NCBI GenBank assembly: GCA_033439685.1
Contig: JAUEDM010000003.1
Location: 30,001-94,000 of the forward strand
DNA from: Apodospora peruviana
Lineage: Eukaryota; Ascomycota; Sordariomycetes; Sordariales; Lasiosphaeriaceae
Direction of reading: 5' to 3'
Length of the DNA: 64,000 nt
The notes beneath the pieces are model-generated. The model searched no databases and had not been told where the DNA came from. It saw only the letters and a list, made by a program, of their open reading frames with translations. Made by a program: the position numbers and the translations under genes. Below, in pieces: positions 21,637-34,285 of the stretch. Position 1 is the stretch's first letter. Every line of letters starts with the position of its first letter.

Positions 21637-24600
21637 TGTGGGCATGATGGCGAAGTATATTTGGGCCGCTTCTGCGGCGGTAGATACCGAATCAATCCTT
21701 TGGCTCTCCGTTGCTGTCACCACCGGTCACGGCAATCATATTTTTGCGTCTTTCTACTGGTCTTGTCTCTCTCTTCGTTTATCTTTTGGCTGCAGAAGTC
21801 AGTCCACAACCGGGCTGCGGGCGGTATTTTCTAGGGAGATGTTAGGAGGAGCGGTAAACAATGGCGCTGCAGAGAGTGCAGATGGTCGGAGGCACATATC
21901 TGGGAGACCGAGGGACGGATAGCATAAAAGGGAGGCTGGACAGCAAGATTCACCACCATACACACTATCACAACGTTGCACAACGCGAAACTACTAGGGA
22001 TGTTTTAAAGGTTTCGGGAATTGCATTCATCAACTACCTATCTCTTTGATCAGCCAACCCAACGTATCCACTCCTAGATCGCAGACAATGTTTTACCAGC
22101 GGCCTTTGCCAACCTTTTGGTAGAAGATTATGTGCCCGCTGTGGTTTTGGTTCTTTCTCGATTGAGTCTTGAGTTTTGTGTGTCCCTGTTGCAACTAAAT
22201 CATGTCCAGCAATGCCGAATACTCTTGTACGAAGATGGTTTCTCGTTAGGTTGACTTTTGACCATATACTGGAGGTCTAACATCCAGGTTGGCTAGGCTT
22301 CTGGAGCTAGGTGAAAGAAGAAAAGGACATGTTTCCCTTTGTTCCGAGATCGAAACACCTTTCGGTCCTGGGTCGTATATTTGACCTTACAAAACGGAGA
22401 AGTGAAATGTGGCGGCGAGGGAAAGCGTGAGGAAGATGACAGAGAAAAGAGGAGTGCCTTGATAGCATAGTTATTTGGCTGGCAGGGCAGGCAGATACGG
22501 TCAGGTAATTATATCACACCTTGTGTATGTGTGTCATTCGAGTTGAGGAGGAGACTTGGTGGGTTTGCTGGCTGGTCTTGTCTTCTCAGAATTTGACGCG
22601 GTATCCGGGCTGGTGTGCGGTCGCCGTTGTCTGGGAAGGCACTTCCTTCCGGGTTTCTGGATTGCGGTCGGTCGTCCACCGCGGCCCGGACTTTCGGTCG
22701 GTGGGTCACGGATGGGTCACGCCGTGGGGCTGTGTAGTGTAGCTTGGTGCATGTTTGTTTTGTTGTGCCTGTTTCTGTTTCTGTTGATGATCTGACGGTC
22801 GTTGGTTTGTGTGAAGCTGGTGATTATAAACCAATAAGATAATATTCAAATCTTAAGTAAACAAGAGGGTTATCTTGCCGCGTAGTATCGCTGCACACGA
22901 AGAGCAAAAGAGAAGGATGTGGTGCAAGGTCTCACAGATCGACCGAGTTGGCGGCGCTCGTTGACTTCTACGGGGAAAGCTCTAGCCCGGGCAATTCTGC
23001 ACTCGCGTCACAGTAAACGAGAAGACTGTCGGTCAAACGAGTCGGCGGAAGGGCCTCCCTTGTGTGTTATGATGATGTGTGTTTACCACAACTGAGATAC
23101 GGACGCCAGAAGGGTCGCCAGTTGACTGCATACCTAAAAGGATCAAACCGGAGGCCGGTTGTAGAGACTTCTAGATGGATTTAACACACGAAATCCAGAA
23201 TACTCCCGAGTTTATTCGTCTCCCTTTTCATCCAGAATCTTCCTGCCCAGTGTCAGTTGAAGAGGATCACCAACCTCGGCGCTTATTCTCCGCATCCCGC
23301 ATCCGCTACCCGGCGGGTTGGGTCAGGCAAGGAATGTTCTTCCAGTCTCGTGACGGTGAGCTCGGCCCACTAAGTGAAAGAATGCTACATGGACATATTA
23401 AATCCAACCATCCTTTAGTTCCCTGCCTGACATTGCCTTATGTTCATCGTATAAGAACAAAGAGAGTAAAAAGCGAGAAGTCGGCTTGGTATACGGAGCA
23501 TCGCCTTGTAATATACATATACCTACTTGAGTCTGATTGTGTCGCTTAACCAGCTTCCACAGGAATCAATAACTCGGAGGTGTCTGAGTAAAATAGAGCA
23601 AGGATTACGTGGACTTCGAAACCGTATGGCTTCGAGAACGAGGGGATGCTCGTCAGTTGGGCGATCGATGTCCAAGTTTACTACCGCATAGCAACCTCAA
23701 CATGGTCCCGTCACTTGGGAGACTTATCTATCGAGAAGCAGAAGCTGCAATGCGAAAACCATGTTTGTGATGACGGGAGAGCTGAAGCAGATGTTCTGGA
23801 GGGGTGGTTATTCTTAGGTGGTGGCCTACATTTCAAGGTCTGGAAGCCAGTGTGGTTGGCCCGCCCGTGGCGATCGACCCCAGGATCTTGTTCAACAGTA
23901 CGTGCGCTCGCGCGTCTCTTTGTGCATATCGTACCATTCGTCGTTGCATTTGTAAGAGCCCCGGATTGCCCAAGGGTATCCTCGAGATGAACGGACAGGC
24001 ACTGCATGCACGTATCCATGTATGGGGCTCTCGACTGGGACGGCAAATGTGTGGGAATAGGAGGCCGGTTTTGCGGACTGTTTGCTACGAAGATAAACGG
24101 CGCCAGTTGGGCACGGAGATGGGTCTGCCCCTGGATGATAATGAATGATAGTCCTTCCATAATTCCACATGCATCTTGCAATCGTGATGCTGTTATTTGA
24201 GTTGCGTATTGGCAGGCTGCTGTGGTCGACGGCGAGGAAAGGGAGCGGAAGGCGATCTTGGGATCGAGACCACGCGTAGTATGGTTACTCCGTAGATGTG
24301 CAGATGCAGACCCGAAACCACGGCCCAATGCCGTGAACCGCCTGTGGTCAAAATGCCCGAGTTTCCGCAGGAGATCCTTGGAGCATGCAAGGCTGAGGAA
24401 TCCGATCGGGAGTTCATTCGGTAATTGTGGACGCGAATCCTAGAGTAGACAGCCTCGCGGAAATGTGGCGGGTGGATAATGTACGGAACGTATGAGAGAC
24501 TGATGAGAGCGAAGAGAAGCATTGCTCTGATGAAGCACCGCAGAAGTTGCGACAATGCCTGGTTCCAAGAAATCAAAGCTCCCAGCCTGTGTGTCACGAT

Positions 24601-26278
24601 CCCAGACGAAACTGCAATTGCAACACGGGTTGAGCCGAGTCAAGGGCGATGGCCAATCGCTGGCCTTCCAGCAACGCTTTGTGTGGGACCTGTCTTTGGC
24701 CCCCCCCGGGCTCGAACAGGTCTTGGCACAGCCCTGAGACAGTTTGGTGTCCGGGCGTCACAGAAACCCTCCATGACGTGTTCTTCAAAGGCAAGGAGGC
24801 AGTGCCGCTGCTTGCCCTCAGGCTCGATGGAAGTGGTGCCATTCCCCACTTGCAACATACTGTCTGCGGCGTTGTGAGTCCGATCTCAGACGCCCCTTCG
24901 AATGCCAATCGCCAACAAATCGAACCACCAGCCAGGGCTTCGAACTGCAGCCGCGTAACCAAGAGCTTCAGGTTGTTCTAGATTGTCGCCGGTGTTTTGT
25001 AGCAATTTTGAGATGCGCGTCTGTTATGGTTGTTTGGAAGTGCGTGAAAAAGAAATCCTTTGTTGGCTTTTGGCTGCTGATTGATCCTGCAACCTGGCTT
25101 AAGACCGAACGCCTCGAGATAGTCAAGTTGTGAGGATGGAAGTTTGTGAGTTGAGTTGGGATGGATGAGGCTGCCAGGAACCGATCCCGAGGTGGGCAGC
25201 AGGGGTTCGATCTGCGTATAATTCACGGGATGTGGCTGGCAGCTCAGGTACCTATGTACAGTAGCCCCACCATAGCCCCGTAGCCGCAGAGCCCCCAAAC
25301 GCCCCGAATCTCCATACACTAGCGTGCCGTTACAGTGCAGCATTGGGAAGGTGTGGACTCTTCGTTTCGACGACGTTGGGGAGAGACAGACCCACGGCCC
25401 ACGTTCCAGCCCAGATGGAATCGCTTCCCCCCATCAGAGACATTCGCGCCGAGTGTTTAGACCACCTGGGCAGGATCCAGCAGTTGCTACCTTACACAGT
25501 AGGAGTGCTGACGCATTCCTTTCCACTTTCCCCTACTCTGAGCCCCATTTGCAATCGCTCGATTTGTTCGTGTAAGAAAGAGAAAACACCCCCCCCCTGG
25601 TCGGGACTGCAATTTGTACCCCGGTCTCGAGTCATTCTCTTAGTCGCTTCGTCTTCTCATTAACTGCCCTTTCTCCCTCTTGCGCGGCGTTCGAACGGCC
25701 TGGATAGAATCTTCTCTCTGATACGTCCACTTAGTGAACAGCAGCCGCCAGGTGCAGGCATTTTTGTGTGCAGGTATGATCGACCAAAAGTCACCTCATG
25801 TTTCTGGTTCAGACCCGGCCTCTTGGCGTCTCTCATAACCAAATCATTTCCCACCCATAGCCTAGCCTTCCGTCCTTTCCCTCCCCTCCACCCCTTTTCT
25901 CGATCGGTGCAGTGCCTCGTTCTTTTTTTGAGCTGCGTGATTGCTGACCGTCTCGCTTCACCGCCGTGGCATCTGCAGGCTCTATTTCCATTATTTTGCA
26001 TCGACACCTAACAAGGCCTTGTTAGCCTTACTCTTCTCGACTGTCCTTTAGATGCATTCCCTTTACCGGTTCAGCAGGCTCTGAATTTTGTACGATACGA
26101 CGCGGTCGAAGCATAATCAGATCGAAATCCGAGGAAAGAGGCCGAGTAGGATCAACAGCCCAAGGGAAAGAGGGAGAGTCAACCGTAGGGGTTCTGGGAT
26201 CCGGGTTACAGGCGAGGGCTTTGGAGGCCCCGGCGGAAGAGCGCCTCTGGGAACGACTACAATCACAAGCTCAGCATC
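21637..26278. other. 4.6-kb stretch without supported genes, including the nox leader
   Basis: Open frames exist on both strands (for example minus 23711-24328, 205 codons; plus 23175-23549; minus 24594-24962), but they show no domain, no spliced continuation and no consistent codon pattern. A TACTCCGTA element lies at 24286-24294. The last 600 bases (25640-26278) are CT-rich and resemble a long 5' leader of the NADPH oxidase gene. Non-coding transcripts or a lineage-specific gene cannot be excluded. Confidence 0.4.
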
Positions 26279-28140
26279 ATGGCGAGTTACTACGGCGGCG
26301 GGTACAAGCCCGACAGGGATAGCATGGGCTCGTTAAGGCAGACGGAGAGAGCAAGATGGACGCCGCTCACGCGCATGTTGTTATCTGGAGAAATGACACA
26401 GGAGAGGCAAAAAGCCTTGAGCCCAAGGGAAAAGTTTGACCGGTGGATGGTGAACGAAGGCTATCGGCGAATGTAAGCAACACCCCATAGCCCAAGCCTG
26501 GGCAGGAGGAAACTGACGGTTGCAGCTTCGTTTTCGTCTTCGTCCTTCTCCACGCCGTGGTATTCGCGTTCGGATTCGTCAATTATGCCGTCAAGGATAA
26601 CCTCCAGATCGCCCGAGATACCTTCGGGCCAACATATATGATTGCCCGATCGGCAGCTCTGGTGCTGCATGTCGATATCGCCCTAGTGTTATTTCCAGTC
26701 TGCCGTACGCTCATCTCGCTGGCCAGGCAGACGCCACTTAACGGCATTATCCAGTTCGACAAGAACATCACATTCCATATCACCACGGCGTGGTCCATCT
26801 TCTTCTTCTCGTGGGTGCATACAATTGCCCACTGGAACAACTTTGCGCAGATCGCTGCCAAGAACGACCTGGGCATCTACGGGTTTCTGCTCGCCAACTT
26901 TGTCTCTGGTCCGGGCTGGACGGGCTATGTCATGTTGATTGCGCTGACGGGCATGGTCATCACCTCGGTCGAGAAGACGCGGCGAGCGAACTACGAGCGA
27001 TTCTGGTACACCCACCACATGTTCATCGTATTCTTCTTTTTCTGGTCCTTCCACGGCGCCTTTTGCATGATTCAACCCGACTTTGCGCCGTTCTGCATCT
27101 CGATCGGTACGCAGGCCATCGGCGTCTTCTGGCAATACTGGATGTACGGCGGGTTCGCCTACCTCGCCGAACGCATCGCCCGCGAGGTCCGTGGCAGACA
27201 CAAGACATACATCTCCAAGGTCATTCAGCATCCAAGCAACGTTTGCGAAATCCAGATCAAGAAGGAACACACCAAGACGAGGGCTGGCCAGTACATCTTT
27301 TTTTGCTGCCCAGCAGTGTCCCTGTGGCAGTATCATCCCTTCACTCTCACCAGTGCTCCTGAGGAGGACTATATTTCCATCCACATGCGTGTTTCCGGCG
27401 ATTTCACCAAGCAAGTCGCCGAGACGCTAGGCTGCGAGTTTGGCAAGAGGGACGGGGGTTCCAAAGTTGTGGGCGTCGATCAAAAGAACGACGAGGTTGA
27501 CCCGGCACTTCGCCGCGTCCTTCCGCGCGTCTATATCGACGGTCCCTTTGGATCTGCGTCCGAAGACGTTTTCAAGTACGAAATCTCGGTGCTCTGCGGT
27601 GCAGGTATCGGCGTCACACCTTTCGCTTCGATCCTAAAGTCCATCTGGTATCGGATGAACTTCCCGCAGAGAAAAACGCGGCTAAGCAAGGTCTACTTCT
27701 TCTGGATTTGCAGAGACTTTGGTTCCTTTGAGTGGTTCCGCTCACTCTTGCTAGCCATCGAGGCGCAGGATGTGGACAACCGCATCGAGATTCACACATA
27801 CTTGACTGCCAAGATCAAGGCCGACGACGCGACGAACATCATGATCAACGACGCCAACGCTGATAAGGATACCATCACCGGCCTCCGGTCGCCGACAAAC
27901 TTTGGTCGCCCGAACTGGGACATGATCTTCAGGGGTATCAGAAAACTCCACACACCGTCTGAGGCAGGTGTATTCTTCTGCGGGCCCAAGGGCTTAGGAA
28001 GTGCGTTACATATCTACTGTAACAAGTACAGCGAGCCTGGGTAAGTTGTTCTCCGATCATTGCCAACATTAAGCTCAGACAACGGTTGCTAACATTTATC
28101 TTGCAGATTCAATTTCGTTTGGGGCAAGGAGAACTTCTAA
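26279..28140 (+). CDS. noxA: NADPH oxidase A (superoxide-generating, Nox2-like)
   Basis: Transfers electrons from cytosolic NADPH through FAD and two haems to oxygen across the membrane; fungal NoxA acts in development and hyphal fusion. Exons 26279-26472, 26526-28040 and 28107-28140 (introns 53 and 66 bp) give 580 residues. The ferric reductase transmembrane domain (about residues 65-260) includes haem-histidine segments such as SWVHTIAHW and WYTHHMFIVFFFFWSFHGAF. The FAD motif HPFTLTSAPEED and NADPH-binding IDGPFGSASED, CGAGIGVTPFASIL and FFCGPKGLG follow. The protein ends KENF, as NoxA/Nox2 proteins do. No EF-hands are present, which argues against NoxC. The N-terminus MASYYGGGYKPDRDS is the first good ATG. 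Confidence 0.95.
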
Positions 28141-29473
28141 ACACGAGTGGTGCTATCATCCCATCACTAGAATCAGCCATCCTCACATTCCAGAAGGTCC
28201 GGCGACAATTATATCCGAGCGCGGTCAAGCATCGCATCTTCTATAGCCATCCTGTGTGCGTTCGCGCTTTCTGTTCAGTTACTCTTTGCACACCAGCTTG
28301 CTACCGCTCAGTTTACGGTTCCGCCAGATGAAGCATACGGAGCTTCGAGATTATCAGGAAGCTGCCCAAACTCGATTACGGAGCCAAAAAGGGAACTGCC
28401 CGCGATTATGGCATAAATTCCTATGCCTGCCCTTGTCTCACGGGATTCGAGCTACTCCTCCTTAATTCATTCGAGGACGCATCGACGCGCTCAGTCTAAC
28501 CCCCTTCTATCTACATGATCGCATGTTTGGGATGGTGGAAGATTTTCAGTTTAGATTTTCAGCTGGAAGCTACCTTTACCTTTTGTTCTCAAATTTAAAA
28601 GAGCGGGTCAATTTTTATATATACATCAAACAGAGGCTTATTTTTGTTACATAAGATATCTACATAGCATGCCTTTTTTATTTTCTTGGATACCGTACAT
28701 AGCTTTCAATATATTTTACTACGATCAACCTCACGTATGGATATACTGCGTGATAAATGAACGGCTGCTAGCTATTGCTAATGATCGACACTCTAATTGC
28801 GGACTGCGGTTAGATAGGGCCGGATTACTCCGTAGGGAGGGACCACCACGACTGACAGAGATGCTGTAGACGTCATTTATCTCCTTCGCGATGATAACAA
28901 GTTCTGGGCTGTCTGATGAACACTTATACACGGACACTTACAACTAGTGGTTGTCTCGGAACAGGAACTGATATTTGAAATGATTTCTACAACGGTACCA
29001 CTATATCATCTTCGTGGTGTCCACAATCAGAGCCCCACTTAGCCATCTCGCACTTTTAAGTTTTGGCAAGTTTTGGGCATTTGCTCATGTGGATAGGTAG
29101 GTACGGCTGTCTGCATTCCTAATTAGGTACTCGAGTACGACCCTGACCTTCGCAGATTGCGAGTTAGACGGGAGGTTACCTATCCGATTCATATAATATT
29201 CAAGTTTTGCTGGGCGGTCCCCTGGCGGTCTTATCGGATGATATTCATCAAGCACCGCATTCACAACCAACAGGATATCTTTCATCCCGTCGTGAACAAG
29301 CACCCCATCAAGAAAGACGAAGACAACCCTGGCTTGCGTATTAAATCCTTTAGGTATACCTTAGGCATCTTGGTACTCACCAAGGGTCGGTCGCTGGAAT
29401 AGGGCGATTTCCCTTACGAGAATTTCACTGATAACTCCGGATTCTGGTGTTTTTTTTTTCGAGTTTGCTTAGA
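28141..29473. other. Intergenic region between nox and the MFS permease
   Basis: It is AT-rich around 28560-28720. A TACTCCGTA element lies at 28826-28834. No ORF is convincing. It contains the nox 3' region and the permease promoter. Confidence 0.5.
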
Positions 29474-31450
29474 ATGGATATGGACGAGACCACAACGCCC
29501 GGGTCACCACCACCACCACCACCACCACCACCACCACGAGGTGCAGCTGTTGCCTCGGAAGATGTCAAAGGAAGAAGAGGAGCAGGCAGTCAAGACGATG
29601 CCGACTCGCAGAAACCGAGGCTTGAGTTTGAGGAAAAGACGGAAAAATCTCATAGCCGCGACGGGTATGGCCCAAAGGGAGGAGCAGCAGCACCAGCAGA
29701 CGAGGAAGAAGCCGGGGAGCTCATCTCGGCAGCTCAGTTACGAGCGAAAGAAAAGAAACTGGTTCGCAAGTTGGATTTCCACCTGATCCCGTTGGTGATG
29801 GCGTTATATGTCTTTAGTTTTCTTGACAGGTACGAAGACAATTTTTTGGCTTCATCTTCTATTCTGTTTTAACAGATTTGCACAGAGTCAACATCGGCAA
29901 CGCCCGACTTTACAAGCTTGAGGCCGATCTTGGGCTGCAGGGGAACCAGTACCAGATTGCGGTGTCGATCCTCTTCGTCACGTACCTCAGTTTCGAGGTG
30001 CCGAGCAACCTGGTGCTCAAGAAGTTCACGCCGAGCCGCTGGATCGCTTTCATCACGACGGCGTGGGGGATCATTGCCACCCTCACGGGGCTCGTGGACA
30101 GCTACGGCAGTTTGATGGCGTGTCGGCTGCTGCTTGGCGCGGTCGAGGCTGGTTTGTTTCCTGGGTTAAAGTGAGTCAGACTTCTCTTCTTTCTCTCCCG
30201 ATTTAGGCATACTAAACCAAAAGTTGTGATGGATAGCATTTACCTCACCTTCTTCTACACCAAGCACGAACTAGCCCTACGCGTGGGCTATCTCTTCGTC
30301 TCGGCAGCCATTGCCGGTGCCCTAGGCGGTCTCCTGGCGTACGGCATCGGCCACCTGGACGGTGTCGCCGACATGCACGGCTGGCGGTGGATCATGGTCA
30401 TCGAGGGTCTTCCGACCGTGCTGCTAGGCATCACGGCCTTCTTCCTGCTGCCCAACGATGCCGAGAGCGCCTATTTCCTCGATGAGAAAGAGAAGAAGAT
30501 GATGGTGACGCGGCATTCGCGGGACTACGGCATGACCGAGAGCGCCAAGGATTTCAGCAAACACGACATGAAGAAGGCTTTTGAGGACTGGAAGGTGTGG
30601 CTGTTTTGTGCCGCGCAGTTTGGGGCGGATACGATGCTTTATGGATACTCGACGTTCCTGCCGACAATCATCGGAGGGCTAGGGGAGTGGTCAACCGCCC
30701 AGGTCCAGCTCCTGACCATACCGTGCTACTTTCTGGGAGCTGCGGCATACATGCCCATTGCCAGACTTTCCGACCGCTTGCAGATGCGCGGGTTATTTTG
30801 TGTGATGTTCGGGTGCATCAGTGTTGTCGGGTACGGCATTCTGATCTCGCCTTCCTCTGCCGGTGTTCACTATTTCGGGTCAGTTGTTCCCGTCATGGAC
30901 CGCCTGTTTTGTTTCTCCAAGTATTTAGCATTCAAAGCTGACATATTTAAAAGCTGCTTCTTGGTTGCCATGGGCTTATACGTCGTGGTTGGGCTACCTC
31001 TGGCTTGGGTGGGTTGTACACCCCTTCCGAGCAGGACCCTTTCATACTCACATCGAATAATTACCTTACCTAGTTACCGAGCAACTGCCCAAGATATGGC
31101 AAAAGGACGACGGCGACCGGAATGCAGTTGACCATCGGCAATGCTTCAGGGATCATGGCGCCATTCATCTAGTAAGTACTGTATTGTCAGAATTCAGCAC
31201 GCACTGGAGGGCAGTTCTAACGGGGCGAAACAGTCCTACGGACCAAGGGCCGCGATACATCAAGGGCAACGCCATCAGTCTGTCTCTCGTCGGCATGGCG
31301 ACTCTCCTGTATGGCTTCCTGTGGTTTTGGTACGCTAGGGAGAACGGGAAAAGGGAAGGTGGGGATATGCGCCCGCATCATGAAGGGTTATCCGGCGACG
31401 AGCTTGCTGAGCTGGGGGATGAGAGCCCACGGTTCCGGTATACTATCTAA
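29474..31450 (+). CDS. MFS transporter, anion:cation symporter family (Dal5/Tna1-like)
   Basis: Probable plasma-membrane uptake permease for an organic anion such as allantoate, nicotinate or another carboxylate; the substrate cannot be read from sequence. Six exons (29474-29829, 29886-30170, 30237-30878, 30954-31008, 31074-31171, 31234-31450) give 550 residues. After a hydrophilic N-terminus of about 95 residues comes KLDFHLIPLVMALYVFSFLDRVNIGNAR, the family signature between helices 1 and 2. Then come GNQYQIAVSILFVTY, EVPSNLVLKKF, RLLLGAVEAGLFPGLNIYLTFFY, WRWIMVIEG and about twelve hydrophobic segments in all. A (CAC)11 microsatellite encodes a Pro10 run near the start. The presence of an allantoinase in the window is suggestive, but at 25 kb distance it is not evidence of a shared pathway. 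Confidence 0.88.
29505..29537 (+). repeat. (CAC)11 trinucleotide microsatellite in coding sequence
   Basis: Eleven CAC units, read in frame as CCA proline codons in the permease N-terminus. It is probably length-variable between strains. Confidence 0.9.
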
Positions 31451-31842
31451 AGTGTCGGGAATTGTCCGTTTTTTTTTAAGATACCACACCATGTTCGACG
31501 AGTAATCCCTGGTACGGTACATCCGACTTTCTGTGGTGATACTGGGTGGGTTCAGGGTGAAGAGCGCGCCGCATGCTGCAGCTGCCAAAATGACGCCAAA
31601 GCGGCCAGGGACTCCAATTGCCCCACTTTAATACACGGGAAAGGCGCGTCCCAACCCTTCCCCTTCAGCCAGGCACGTCAAATCTTTGTGACATCACGAA
31701 CGAGCACCCACCATACCTTCCTCCAACCTTCCAACCTCCTCACCACCACCAGACGGAAGAAAGGTCTCGTCAATCTTTTACAACCAACCGAGCAGGAAAC
31801 GGACAAATTAAAGATTGCAGAATCAACAACAGGACTCTCAAG
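31451..31842. promoter_or_regulatory. FEN1 upstream region
   Basis: Nearly 400 bases between the permease stop and the FEN1 ATG. GGCGCGTC at 31643-31650 contains, on the minus strand, the ACGCG core of MBF-type boxes, about 195 bp upstream of the FEN1 start. The leader is CA- and CT-rich. Assignment as a promoter is by position. Confidence 0.4.
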
Positions 31843-33203
31843 ATGGGTATTAAACAGCTCTTCTCCATCATCAAGGAGGAAGCTCCAGATTCAATCAAGG
31901 AAGGAGAGATTAAAAACCAATTCGGTCGCAAAGTCGCCATTGTACGCCTCCATCATTCTTTCGCCGTGGTATATTCGGAGATAACTAACAGTTGGTCTAT
32001 AGGATGCGTACGGAACTTACCACCGGTTTCGAATCTATAATTCTAGCTAAACTATCATTTAGGTCTATGAGCATTTACAGCTTCCTTATCGCCGTGCGAT
32101 CCGATGGCCAACAACTCACCAACGAAAGCGGCGAGACGACATCCCATCTGATGGGCATGTTCTACCGTACCCTGCGCATGGTCGACAACGGCATCAAACC
32201 CCTCTACGTGTTCGACGGCGCACCGCCCAAGCTCAAGTCTGGCGAATTGGCCAAGCGGTTCCAGCGAAAGCAAGAGGCGAACGAGGGACTTGAAGAAGCC
32301 AAGGAGACAGGCACAGCCGAGGATGTCGAGAAGTTCTCGCGGAGAACTGTCCGCGTCACAAGGGAGCACAATGCCGAGTGTCAACGGCTGCTGAAGTTGA
32401 TGGGCATCCCTTACATTATCGCACCTACCGAGGCCGAAGCGCAATGCGCCGTGTTGGCGCGCGCCGGCAAAGTCTATGCCGCCGCCAGCGAGGATATGGA
32501 CACACTCTGCTTTGATACCCCGATTCTGCTGCGCCATCTCACCTTTAGCGAGCAGCGAAAGGAGCCTATTCAGGAGATTCATCTAGAGAAGGTGTTGGAG
32601 GGCCTCGGTATGGAGAGGAAGCAGGTATGAACCCCTAGCCTCATCCACAGACTGCATTTTATATACTCAACACCCGTGGTACAGTTTGTTGATCTCTGCA
32701 TCCTACTCGGTTGCGACTATCTTGACCCGATTCCCAAGGTTGGCCCCACCACCGCCCTGAAGCTCATCCGTGACCACGGCTCGCTCGAGAAGGTCGTCGA
32801 TTTCATGAAGGACGACCCAAAGAGCAAGTTCACAGTCCCAGACGACTGGCCATTCGAGGATGCCCGCGACCTCTTCTTCTCCCCCGACGTGCGCAAAGCG
32901 GACGACCCGCTGTGCGATTTCAAGTGGGACAAGCCCGACATGGAGGGTCTCGTGCAATTCCTAGTCCACGAGAAGGGATTTTCGGAGGATCGGGTGCGTG
33001 CCGGAGGAGCCCGGCTGGAGAAGAACATGAAGAGCTCGCAGCAATCCAGAATTGAAGGCTTTTTCAAAACCGTCCCCAAATCGGAGGAGCAGAAGCAGGC
33101 GCACAAACGAAAGCTTGAAGAGCAGAACGAGGCCAAGAAGAAGAAGCTCAAGGAGGAGAAAAAGGAGAAGGCCAAGGCCAAGGCCAAACCTCGTGGTGCT
33201 TGA
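31843..33203 (+). CDS. FEN1: Flap endonuclease 1
   Basis: Removes 5' flaps during Okazaki fragment maturation and long-patch base excision repair. Exons are 31843-31941, a 5-nt micro-exon 32003-32007 (GATGC), 32063-32624 and 32685-33203; the product is 394 residues, typical for FEN1. The micro-exon supplies D and part of A in VAIDASMSIYSF, the first metal-binding aspartate. XPG-N and XPG-I metal ligands appear in YVFDGAPP, APTEAEAQCA, ASEDMDTL and GCDYLD, followed by the helix-hairpin-helix PKVGPTTALKLI. The PCNA-interacting box QSRIEGFF lies near residue 340, and a Lys-rich nuclear-localisation tail ends the protein. Skipping the micro-exon would shift the frame and destroy the active site. 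Confidence 0.95.
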
Positions 33204-34285
33204 GCATATTGTGTTATGTGGATTGCAACACTTTGATGATCATACCAGGTGCCGTACCTTTCTATCTTTGCAAAGATGAGGATATGGCATAGAGGAGCAT
33301 ACTGTTTTGTTTTGTGCGTGGAAATTCCGGTAGGTGTTCAACTATTTATGATCTCGGCTGGAAGATTGGGCGATATCTGGGACATTTTTGTTCTGGTGGT
33401 TTTACCATGATGCGGTTGGCTGTCGGTCGGTCGGTCGGTGTTATAGGAGTTTGGAGTTCCAGGTTGTTCTGCGCTGGTCAGAGATACGCTATTATTTACT
33501 GAATGAAGACCTCATTATAATAAACATACCCGAAATTATCCTGTGCCGAACGCGTCGCATCTCAAATCAATTCCCATTGTTACGTGTTTGGTACAGTTCC
33601 ATTGTACTGACAATGGGTCGCAGAGCTGACAACCTACCTAGGGAGTGCCACTTACCTCGGCTAAGTCTTGATAGGGTACCTGGTAATCACAGGCAGCCAT
33701 TGGCCTAACCGCATGATGACATCAACCGAAAGCAGACCGAAAGGACGCTATGGCCATCCCGCAACCCGCAGCAAGGGGTTTGCATGGCGGTCGCACTTTC
33801 ACATGCCTCCGAGCGAGACGGTCAACGGGCGGCGTATCGCGTAGGTAATCGAAGAGGAAAGGGGATCCGAAAGACTGGTGCACATGACTGCATTTCTATT
33901 CCCCAGAAAATGCAATGCAGCAAAATACCGAGACGAGACAATTTGGCACAGGGGTCTTCCTCCCCCACAAAGTTGCCCCGGGATGAGAAGTTTGTGGCTT
34001 GCACGGGCTTTGTATTCCGTACTCTACTCCGTAAGATCACCCATATTGTGGGGATCTGAGGTGGGCCGCATTCACATGTGATGGGAATGGATGTTTCCAG
34101 GAAGCCGGCTGGCCGCTTTAAACCGATGTCAGACGAGTCGGAAATGTTAGACTTTTACTCTTTATTCCCCCACACACCTCGTATGTGACGGCTCCTTCTT
34201 TTTATACTTCTTCTTCTCCGCAAAACATCATTTCCCCATATTCCTAACTCAAAGTCAAAGAACCTTTCTTACTTTTACCGCCGCC
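33204..34285. other. Intergenic region between FEN1 and the cytochrome b5-ACAD gene
   Basis: No gene is supported. It includes the short repeat (GTCG)n at 33423-33438 and a TACTCCGTA element at 34025-34033. The final 150 bases are CT-rich leader with TTTTACCGCCGCC before the ATG. Confidence 0.5.

Noticed and set aside
23711..24328. 205-codon minus-strand ORF in the pre-nox desert
   Set aside because: It lacks domains and has overlapping open frames on the other strand; kept only as an orphan candidate in the findings.
2256..31450. Allantoinase and the Dal5/Tna1-like permease as a purine-use cluster
   Set aside because: They are 25 kb apart with many unrelated genes between, and the permease substrate cannot be read from sequence.
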